Of a stretch of 14,117 bases of DNA, positions 7,652 through 13,722 are shown piece by piece (positions within the stretch are counted from its first letter, which is position 1; the number at the start of each line of letters is the position of its first letter). The DNA comes from an uncultured Desulfomonile sp. (GTDB lineage: Bacteria > Desulfobacterota > Desulfomonilia > Desulfomonilales > Desulfomonilaceae). Both the position numbers and the translations under genes were made by a program. The stretch is taken from assembly GCA_937915285.1 (NCBI GenBank), contig CALDNG010000469.1, positions 1-14,117 of the forward strand. Reading direction: 5' to 3'. The notes beneath the pieces are model-generated. The model did not search any database and had not been told where the DNA came from. It was given only the letters and a program-made list of their open reading frames with translations.

Positions 7652-7681
7652 AGAATAGCATTTCAAATTTGACCCTGTCAA
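7652..7681 (-). promoter_or_regulatory. Sigma70-type promoter of the tRNA gene
   Basis: A perfect -35 TTGACA (7676-7681) is followed after 18 nt by a -10 TATTCT (7652-7657). The -10 ends 12 nt before the first tRNA base, the expected geometry for a short-leader stable-RNA promoter. A GC-rich discriminator lies between. Confidence 0.75.
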
Positions 7682-7732
7682 GGCCAACCAGATTGTGACA
7701 TTCTCTAAAGATTAAAAAATACTGACAGCAAA

Positions 7733-8053
7733 CTATTTCAGCAGCATTCGGACGGAATTCATTAGTTCCAATATATCTGAATACATAGCTTCAACTCCCT
7801 CGAGACTGCCGGCTGACGCTGTCTTTTCTATTCGCTCTGCCAGGGACGCAATTTCATTGAGTTGGAGGTTTAGGGCCGCGCCTTTGATTGAGTGGGCACG
7901 TTTTCTAACACCTGAGATGTCAGCGCTATCCATGGCCGATTTCAATCCCGGGAGGTCTTCGTTTTCGGTGTAATCCACGAAAACACCCAGGAATTCGATG
8001 ACATCCTCTCTATCAATTCCAAGCTCCTCGGACATTTCATCTATTGTAGCCAT
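7733..8053 (-). CDS. Orphan HPt (histidine phosphotransfer) domain protein
   Basis: A 106-residue all-helical protein, a stand-alone HPt domain of the usual length. The phosphorylatable histidine is His54 in RKRAHSIKGAALNL, the classic AHxxKGxxxxL signature with Lys57 and Gly58 present. The flanking acidic and amphipathic helices fit the four-helix bundle, and no catalytic kinase or receiver domain is attached. It would relay phosphate between receiver domains of a multistep phosphorelay in the cytoplasm; no partner kinase or regulator is in this window. The ATG at 8053 is chosen over an in-frame TTG at 8059 because GAGG sits 7 nt before the ATG but only 1 nt before the TTG. It follows the ATPase-like gene by about 147 nt on the same strand. 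Confidence 0.88.
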   Translation of the reverse strand: MATIDEMSEELGIDREDVIEFLGVFVDYTENEDLPGLKSAMDSADISGVRKRAHSIKGAALNLQLNEIASLAERIEKTASAGSLEGVEAMYSDILELMNSVRMLLK

Positions 8054-8060
8054 TGTCAAT

Positions 8061-8064
8061 CCTC
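8061..8064 (-). promoter_or_regulatory. Ribosome binding site deciding the HPt start
   Basis: GAGG on the minus strand is spaced 7 nt from the ATG at 8053 and only 1 nt from the alternative TTG at 8059, which favours the ATG. Confidence 0.6.
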
Positions 8065-8200
8065 ATTCCTGATCAAATATTCTTACCCCAAACTCTCTGA
8101 TTTTACCATTGCGGACTTAAGCCGGAACTGATCTGCGCCAATTCGGAAATCATGAAGACAAGGGGGAAATACATCAAAGAGCGGGGGTTAAAAACAAAAA

Positions 8201-8905
8201 CTAACTTATAAGCCTGTTTATGAATCTTGGCAGAACATTTTGCCTTTTGTTCATTACCACACCCAGAAGTTTTTCCTTATCGCTGGACACATTGTTTATT
8301 GCCGTGACCAGCCTGCGCTGGTTAAGTCTGGCAGCGCTAACGACAAATATGACATAATCCAGTTTTTCCGCCAGAAAATTGGGCACTGGGGAAGACAAAA
8401 CTGGAGGACAATCAAAAAATATGTATTCGTAGCTATTACGCAAAAACATCAGAAAAGTATCAAAGCTTGATTCATTCTCTTCCGAGTAGTGAAGGATTTC
8501 AGGATTCGTTATCTGAATGAAGCGCAGGTTTCTGGTTGCCAGCCTGTATTCCCTGAAACCGACATTCTGATACCCGGAATTCTCCTCCATCAACAATTCT
8601 GGGTAATTGTAAGAGAGAAAATCCGTCAAATAAAGATTTTCCAACTGTGTATCGACTAACACGACCTTTTTGTGAGAGTGTTTCGACGCAAACATTCCCA
8701 GTCCAAGCGTTATTGTGGTGCAACCCTCCCCGGCAGAGGCCGAACAAAGAGCGAAGGTCCCCGGGAGGCTGTCGTCTGAAACATTTTTGCGAATATTGGA
8801 CCAAAGGGCGCTCATCTCCTTTTGGAATTCTTTTGAAGAATTGATTAATTCGAAATCTCCTCCGTTAGCAAGAGGGTCTGATTTCCTTGAACTCCAAAAA
8901 GCCAA
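8201..8905 (-). CDS. CpsD/CapB-like (BY-kinase superfamily) ATPase with degenerate P-loop
   Basis: A 234-residue P-loop protein resembling the cytoplasmic domain of bacterial tyrosine kinases that control polysaccharide chain length and export. Visible parts are Walker A at 55-64 (SASAGEGCTT), Walker A' VVLVDTQ at 81-87 with Asp85, and Walker B YIFFD at 161-165 followed by CPPVLSSP; the closing VVSAARLNQRRLV and LLGVVMNKR segments are also typical. Two features are odd. The invariant P-loop lysine after GEG is Cys62, and the C-terminus (RFINRLIS) has no tyrosine cluster. The protein also lacks a Wzz-type membrane domain. It may therefore bind nucleotide weakly or not at all and act as a regulator or scaffold rather than a kinase. 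A TTG start is supported by AGGAG 7 nt upstream. Confidence 0.82.
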   Translation of the reverse strand: MAFWSSRKSDPLANGGDFELINSSKEFQKEMSALWSNIRKNVSDDSLPGTFALCSASAGEGCTTITLGLGMFASKHSHKKVVLVDTQLENLYLTDFLSYNYPELLMEENSGYQNVGFREYRLATRNLRFIQITNPEILHYSEENESSFDTFLMFLRNSYEYIFFDCPPVLSSPVPNFLAEKLDYVIFVVSAARLNQRRLVTAINNVSSDKEKLLGVVMNKRQNVLPRFINRLIS

Positions 8906-8912
8906 TCCAGCT

Positions 8913-8917
8913 CTCCT
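8913..8917 (-). promoter_or_regulatory. Ribosome binding site for a TTG start (CpsD-like gene)
   Basis: AGGAG on the minus strand is spaced 7 nt from the TTG at 8905. The first in-frame ATG would remove 30 residues, so this site fixes the start. Confidence 0.65.
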
Positions 8918-9027
8918 GTCACACCTATTTTTGGGGCAAGCCTAAGAAATTTTGGCGAGAACTTCAAGATTTTTTATTCAGATATTCGAATTCCTCGAGT
9001 AGGCCGGTTTTCACTGAGGTCTAGCGC

Positions 9028-9981
9028 TCAACGAGCTACTCTCGATGTAAGGTGATGGATGACAATTTCAGGTGGGCAGTTTAGCCTTAGAGGTAATCCT
9101 GAACTACCTGTGCCGGCAGACGTGAAACCCGGTATTCCCTTGTATGTCCATGATCCCCTGCAGTATGTGCGCGGACAGTTGGCGTTCATCCAGATCGGGA
9201 TACCACCTGGAAGGCATAGTTGGCCCGCATGGGTATGGCCACAAACGATGAAATCGGTTTCATACCGGTAAGCTTCTTCCAGCGTTTCCGGGGAATGCAT
9301 CATCAGGATCTTGACCGCTTTGGCCGGTACACCCGAAAAGGCCTTTTTGTAATCATGGACCCCGTAAAAATGGGCGTCGTCCAATCCCACAACCCAAAGC
9401 TGCTCCCCTTCTTTTTCGATTAGCGCAGACTCATTGAGAAGCATCCTGATGTTGTGACGCTCAAGTTTCGGGACAAATTCCAGAAAGTCATGATTCCCCA
9501 GTATTCCAAAATTTCCAAAAGGTGATTTGAGGTCTTTTGCAAGTCTCTCGATTTCATTGAAGGCTGGGTAATAATCGCTGTGAGTATGAAATCTGTAGTC
9601 TCCGGTCATCAAACATAAATCAAATTTCTGACTGGATACTAGACGTCCGAGATGGGCTCCGAAACCTTTTTTAACATCCAGGTGCAAGTCTGAAAGATGC
9701 AGTATGCTGAAATCTTCGAATGCGTCCGGGAGGTTGGGAATAATCACTGTGTTATGGACTATCTTGTGGGCTGTGATGTTTGAGAAACCCCTATCCCACA
9801 GTCCGACCAGCTTGAGCATCTTACCGAACATTTCAAGCGCTAGATCGAGATTCTCAAAATGGAATGATCCCAGACCCGGACCAAGGACTGAGGCCGCATG
9901 CTCGACCTGTATCGTCAGACGCCTGGAAACATAATCAGATCCACATCTGCTAATTATCTCATCTAAAGCCTTGCTATCCAT
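9028..9981 (-). CDS. Calcineurin-like metallophosphoesterase
   Basis: A 317-residue protein whose residues 90-317 carry every dinuclear-metal motif of the family. These are SDLHLD (Asp98, His100), TGDYR (Asp128), GNHDF (Asn163, His164), MMHSPE (His229) and GHTHAGQ (His249, His251). The closing GTGSSGLPLRLNCPPEI at 290-306 resembles YkuE-type and UDP-diacylglucosamine-pyrophosphatase-like enzymes that act on membrane phosphoesters. The first 90 residues are not part of the catalytic fold and I do not recognise them; they hold no signal peptide or clear membrane helix. The substrate is unknown; a lipid-linked or nucleotide-sugar phosphoester would suit the glycan-type neighbours. The ATG has only a weak GGA about 9 nt upstream. 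The 122-nt gap to the CpsD-like gene holds no obvious terminator. Confidence 0.9.
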   Translation of the reverse strand: MDSKALDEIISRCGSDYVSRRLTIQVEHAASVLGPGLGSFHFENLDLALEMFGKMLKLVGLWDRGFSNITAHKIVHNTVIIPNLPDAFEDFSILHLSDLHLDVKKGFGAHLGRLVSSQKFDLCLMTGDYRFHTHSDYYPAFNEIERLAKDLKSPFGNFGILGNHDFLEFVPKLERHNIRMLLNESALIEKEGEQLWVVGLDDAHFYGVHDYKKAFSGVPAKAVKILMMHSPETLEEAYRYETDFIVCGHTHAGQLCLPGGIPIWMNANCPRTYCRGSWTYKGIPGFTSAGTGSSGLPLRLNCPPEIVIHHLTSRVAR

Positions 9982-10152
9982 TGAAGCGGTCCATTATTTG
10001 AAGAATTCCTGCCGAAGACGTTGCCAAAAGCTGTTGCGAAGACTCAAACGATTCCGCCAAATGATTACCCTAATCTTTGACCAGAATACTACATAGGTTC
10101 AAAATCCTACAATATCTCCAAACTCTGTGGAGAAACTGTCTGAAATGATCAT

Positions 10153-11304
10153 CTATCCAAGCCAATCCATTCGACTTGTCATCAGCCGAAAATAGTCGTC
10201 AACACATTTCAGTTCAATGTCGACAGGCTGAGAACTCAGAAGTGAGGCAAAAGAGTCCTCGTGCTCAGGAGCAAAACCGTGCATTCCGGGAAGCGCATTG
10301 AGTCCCATGTCACTTGGAGCTATCTGGTATCCAGGATCCATCAGAAGGATTTTTTCCCCATACATGTGATCCGGAAAATCAATGCTGTACCTTCTAAGTT
10401 CATCGTCATTCAAGACATGTGAATGCGGAACGCCTTTCAGAGCTTCCAGTATGGATTGTCTGGCCGAATCGTTAAAAAACCACAGCCGCACCATGGTTGA
10501 ATCATACACCGCCACGTAGTCCTTCCCGAATCTGTATCCGAGCTTTTCTACCGGCTTCTTTACATCAACAACTTCAGTCAGTGTAGTCATTCCATGATCT
10601 GAAAAAACGGCAAAGTAGATGTCCTGATAATTTTTTTCCATTTCACTGAAAAGGCGACTGACGTTTTGTTGATACCACTCAAGCTTGGTTGTTATCTCAG
10701 GTCCGCTCTTGGTAACCCGGTGTAGCAATCCGTCCATTGCCGCCGTATAGAGGAATGCAAACCTGATGTTACCCTCTTTGACATCCCTGATCAGCGCCTC
10801 AAAGTTTGCTGTTTCCGGTAACCGCCAGTTTGAAATGTGGTAGGGAATGCCTTTTTCTACAAGCACGTCGGCGATGTTTTTTACCGGACTTAAACCTCCT
10901 GGCACAAATATGTCTGTTTTCTCAATATAGTCGAAATAGGCTATCCGACTGAAAGGCATGGCGTACATCTCGAAATAGCCGGTAAATCCGTAGTATTTGG
11001 CCACTAGTTTGGACAGAGTGTGTCTTACGCGCCACCGATCCGCTATGGAAGATGGCAACAGACCGAGTCCGAGGTAAGGGAATATCTTGAAAGGTGACTT
11101 GTCAGGCGCGTAGTAATAAAAACTCAGATGTTTGTGGACAGTCGGTTTCTGACCCGACAGGATTGTTGGAATGGCAGTAGAGGAATATCCGAACTGCATT
11201 CCAACCCTGTATCTGTTGGGAAGTAAATCCTTCAGAAAATCACGGTCCTTGATAATTTCCCAGCCCATAGCGTCTACGAACATGAATACAGCTATTTTTT
11301 TCAT
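10153..11304 (-). CDS. Alkaline-phosphatase-superfamily phosphodiesterase/pyrophosphatase
   Basis: A 383-residue member of the type I phosphodiesterase/nucleotide pyrophosphatase group. The metal and catalytic positions are recognisable in order: Asp11 (FVDAMGW), the nucleophile Thr43 or Ser42 (GYSSTAIPT), Asp191 and His195 (AAMDGLLHRV), Asp236 and His237 (FSDHGM) and His342 (PGMHGF). It should hydrolyse a phosphodiester or phosphomonoester or transfer a phospho-group such as phosphoethanolamine. No signal peptide is apparent, because the protein starts directly with the first beta-strand, so it is probably cytoplasmic unless exported otherwise. The ATG at 11304 is preferred over an upstream in-frame start at 11343 because AAGGTG lies 5 nt before it and the extra 13 residues precede the natural first strand. 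It lies 200 nt downstream of the TolC-family gene on the same strand. Confidence 0.87.
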   Translation of the reverse strand: MKKIAVFMFVDAMGWEIIKDRDFLKDLLPNRYRVGMQFGYSSTAIPTILSGQKPTVHKHLSFYYYAPDKSPFKIFPYLGLGLLPSSIADRWRVRHTLSKLVAKYYGFTGYFEMYAMPFSRIAYFDYIEKTDIFVPGGLSPVKNIADVLVEKGIPYHISNWRLPETANFEALIRDVKEGNIRFAFLYTAAMDGLLHRVTKSGPEITTKLEWYQQNVSRLFSEMEKNYQDIYFAVFSDHGMTTLTEVVDVKKPVEKLGYRFGKDYVAVYDSTMVRLWFFNDSARQSILEALKGVPHSHVLNDDELRRYSIDFPDHMYGEKILLMDPGYQIAPSDMGLNALPGMHGFAPEHEDSFASLLSSQPVDIELKCVDDYFRLMTSRMDWLG

Positions 11305-11309
11305 TACAT

Positions 11310-11315
11310 CACCTT
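11310..11315 (-). promoter_or_regulatory. Ribosome binding site deciding the phosphodiesterase start
   Basis: AAGGTG on the minus strand is spaced 5 nt from the ATG at 11304, supporting this start over the longer reading frame. Confidence 0.55.
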
Positions 11316-11347
11316 GATACCTGCTTGAACCACTATCGCACATGCCA

Positions 11348-11363
11348 CGCCGGTAGACCGGCG
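11348..11363 (-). other. Strong GC hairpin in the leader of the phosphodiesterase gene
   Basis: A 6-bp perfect GC stem (CGCCGG with CCGGCG, 11348-11353 and 11358-11363) closes a four-base loop, about 44 nt upstream of the ATG. No T-run follows on either strand, so it is not a standard intrinsic terminator. It could be an mRNA-stabilising or attenuating structure, or a dispersed palindromic unit; only its structure is seen here. Confidence 0.55.
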
Positions 11364-11504
11364 CCCACCCAAGACGCTGTTTCCAATAATTTGCATAGAA
11401 TGCCAGACCTTAGGATATTTTACACCATATTTCGATGTAGTGGCGATATCAGGTTTATGAAATCTTGCAGTCCAAATTCATTCAAAAGGACCCATTCAGA
11501 AAAA

Positions 11505-13157
11505 TTACGGGTCAGCTACCAAGACTCCTACGCCTCTTCGAAACAGTAACGAACCGTCTGCTATATAAAATTGAGTTAACCCTCTGAGATAGTCAATCCT
11601 GGCTTGGGCTGCCGATAGCTGGCTGGTTATGGTTTCTCTCTCAGCTTGGGCCACCGTGAAGGCATTTGAGGTTCCTAACCTGTATTTTTCGATTTCTGCG
11701 TCCCTTTTTAACAGTTGGTATTTTATAGTCTCGTCAGAAAGCCGTATTTGATCTTTTGCCCGCTTGACCTCCACGTATGCGAGAAGCACCTCCTGCTGGG
11801 CCAGTTGCACAAGATTGTCGATGGCCTGCCTGCTTCTGGCCAGTTCAAGCACCGAACGGTTGTAATCGGCTTTGGCCTTCCTGTTCATCACCGGAAATTC
11901 AAACTGTATACGCGCAGTATAGTCAAGCCCCCCACCTCCTGATCCGTAATCCTTGAGGGACAAGTCGAAGTTCTTGCTGTACCCGGTTCTTCCAAACATG
12001 AGGAACGCATCAAGTTTAGGCAAAAGCCCGTTCTTTGTTTTTACTATCTCCAGTGTCCCTTTCTGTTCCTCAAGCCTGGCCTGATTCAAATCAGGCCTCA
12101 TTCGCATTGCCACATTTATGTGAGAGGCCAGGTCCTCAACCGAATCCGGTGGTAATGTGGGCCTTGTCAGGAGCTTCAACTGGCGATTCCAAAGGTCAAA
12201 GCTTGGCGGACTGATCAGTTTGAGCAAACGTATGCGGGTTTTCTCCTGGAGACTTTTTGCGTCGGATAAGGCCTGCCGTGTAGATGATTCCTGAGCCAAC
12301 AGAGAGTACATTTCATACTCGGCCTTCTGACCCGACTTGATTCTCTGTTTGGTTTCACGAACCAGCCTGCTGGAAAGAGCCAGGCCCTTCTCCTGAATGT
12401 CGACCCTCATTAGCGCCAGAAGGTATTCCCAATAGGCTGATTCTATCTCACCAGCCAAGGTCTGAGCCAGACCGGTAAGTTCATAGCTGGATACCTGTGT
12501 CTCGATTCTCGCTTTTCTAAGGTTAGCAAGGTTGGCCTGTATTCCAGCCCCTCTCAACAGAGCCTGATTCACACTTATTTGGGTGAACGTAGTCCAGTAT
12601 TTGTCCTCTGTTGAAGAATCAGTTTCCGGGTCGCCTGAAAGACCGTCAGGCGGTGTCTCGCCTTTTCTGTAGCCAGTGCCAAGCAACATCTCTATGGTAG
12701 TTCCGGTTGGTAGGAATTCACTTACAGTTGTAGTCGCCGTGAATCCTCTACTGACACTCTGGCTGTTAGTCTTCTTCCTGTTGGCGTCGACCTCGGTCTT
12801 GGACACAGGATCAAAGACGGACCTCTCCACTTCTTCCCCCAGACTGGTTATCGGAGGCTTGAACTTCTGGACATCAAATGACTTGTTGTTCGAAAGCCCG
12901 ATCAATATGGCCTCCGAAAGCGAAACCTCTAGTCTCCCTGATGCCGGTGGGCCGATACCAGGCGCAACATAAGGCGCTGGACTGGCATTGGCTGGATCTC
13001 GAGGCTCTATTCCGGATTTTGACTGGCGGGGTGATAGATAGTCTAGGAGAGGTTTTCCAAAAGGAATCGAACAGGCAGACAGGAGGATTGGAGCCAGGAT
13101 AGATACAAAGAGAACCAACAGGCTTTTAGAGCGACTTAAAACCAAATTGAACCCCAT
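11505..13157 (-). CDS. TolC-family outer-membrane lipoprotein (type I secretion/efflux channel)
   Basis: About 550 residues. The N-terminus has a basic stretch, a hydrophobic run (SLLVLFVSILAPILLSAC) and a lipobox with the cysteine at residue 29 of the chosen start, so it is exported and probably lipidated. A Pro/Ser-rich linker follows, then the duplicated, helix-rich outer-membrane-efflux repeats: LSNNKSF, RMRPDLNQARLEEQKG, FEFPVMNRKAKADYNRSVLELARSRQ and a long LVQLAQQEVLLAYVEVKRAKDQI coil. Such proteins form trimeric channels reaching into the periplasm, working with an adaptor and an inner-membrane pump; no adaptor, RND pump or ABC exporter is in the window. The reading frame extends to a TTG at 13211 and an ATG at 13193. 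I use the ATG at 13157 because it gives a normal-length signal peptide, but no start has a good ribosome binding site. Confidence 0.85.
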   Translation of the reverse strand: MGFNLVLSRSKSLLVLFVSILAPILLSACSIPFGKPLLDYLSPRQSKSGIEPRDPANASPAPYVAPGIGPPASGRLEVSLSEAILIGLSNNKSFDVQKFKPPITSLGEEVERSVFDPVSKTEVDANRKKTNSQSVSRGFTATTTVSEFLPTGTTIEMLLGTGYRKGETPPDGLSGDPETDSSTEDKYWTTFTQISVNQALLRGAGIQANLANLRKARIETQVSSYELTGLAQTLAGEIESAYWEYLLALMRVDIQEKGLALSSRLVRETKQRIKSGQKAEYEMYSLLAQESSTRQALSDAKSLQEKTRIRLLKLISPPSFDLWNRQLKLLTRPTLPPDSVEDLASHINVAMRMRPDLNQARLEEQKGTLEIVKTKNGLLPKLDAFLMFGRTGYSKNFDLSLKDYGSGGGGLDYTARIQFEFPVMNRKAKADYNRSVLELARSRQAIDNLVQLAQQEVLLAYVEVKRAKDQIRLSDETIKYQLLKRDAEIEKYRLGTSNAFTVAQAERETITSQLSAAQARIDYLRGLTQFYIADGSLLFRRGVGVLVADP

Positions 13158-13242
13158 ACGCCGGTTACATGAAACATCCGATCCTTTGGCCATTGATGAC
13201 CAAAAAAGCAAACTTTCACATCATGGCTGTACGGCTCTAAAC

Positions 13243-13248
13243 ATTATA
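13243..13248 (-). promoter_or_regulatory. Candidate -10 box upstream of the TolC-family gene
   Basis: A perfect TATAAT on the minus strand lies in an AT-rich segment about 30-90 nt before the possible start codons. No convincing -35 is found at 16-19 nt, so this is a position guess rather than a promoter call. Confidence 0.3.
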
Positions 13249-13479
13249 TATACAAGTCTATGAACGACTATTATTAACCAGTTTGTTCAGTTATTCCATG
13301 ACAACTTCGAAACAATAAAAAGCAACACTTATAATACTCAAGGCTTTATAATATAACGGTTTTACTGACACCATGCGGATCATGCGAGGTTTTGTCACTC
13401 TGTGCGCAAAACTCGACATGGCTTTAACGGTTAACCCGGCTTCGCTGATCAATCTGGAGTTTTATCTAATAAATACAGA

Positions 13480-13570
13480 TTAATAGATATTACAACCAAC
13501 AAAACGTACCAGATTTAGTAGCGAATAAATTAAAGCTTTAGCTTACATTATATTGATTTAACAGATATTA
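13480..13570. repeat. Near-perfect 13-bp direct repeat, 78 bp apart
   Basis: TTAATAGATATTA (13480-13492) recurs as TTAACAGATATTA (13558-13570), 12 of 13 bases identical, in the AT-rich intergenic DNA. AT-rich composition makes chance matches more likely, but the length and spacing could fit a pair of regulator-binding sites. Confidence 0.4.
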
Positions 13571-13722
13571 TATATTATTGAGTGTGGATCGGTCAAGTCG
13601 TTTGTCCTCAAACTAGCCTGGACATACCCCCATAGTCTCCTCATTAAAACCGTGAGTTACATTTCTAAATATATAAATCGCTTTATTCTAATGTGTTACA
13701 TGAGATATCTGGAAGGATGTGG

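Larger units (their letters stand above)
13212..13722 (-). other. AT-rich intergenic region without a convincing gene
   Basis: About 510 bp between the phosphopantetheinyl transferase and the TolC-family gene. Most of it is clearly richer in AT than the flanking genes, but 13371-13465 is a GC-richer patch. The patch is open in both directions: 36 codons on plus at 13373-13483, and about 42 codons from an ATG on minus through the same patch. Neither ORF has a ribosome binding site or a recognised domain. The region also contains a 13-bp direct repeat and a TAAAGCTTTA palindrome. It may be a gene remnant, a small-RNA locus or simply a promoter region; I cannot decide from sequence alone. Confidence 0.5.

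Noticed and set aside
7697..7735. Possible intrinsic terminator after the HPt gene, with a TATTTTTT tail
   Set aside because: The T-run is present but the upstream bases form no stable stem, only CTG/CAG triplet pairing.
8499..8804. Alternative minus-strand frame inside the CpsD-like gene
   Set aside because: It overlaps the frame holding Walker A and A' motifs and shows no domain of its own.
10115..10133. Hairpin TCTCCA/TGGAGA downstream of the metallophosphoesterase start and upstream of the phosphodiesterase end
   Set aside because: The stem is only 6 bp with a 7-nt loop and no T-run on either strand; too weak to call a terminator.
13600..13650. Segment with a possible insertion-sequence-end appearance in the intergenic region
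   Set aside because: No inverted terminal repeat, target duplication or transposase frame could be found around it.
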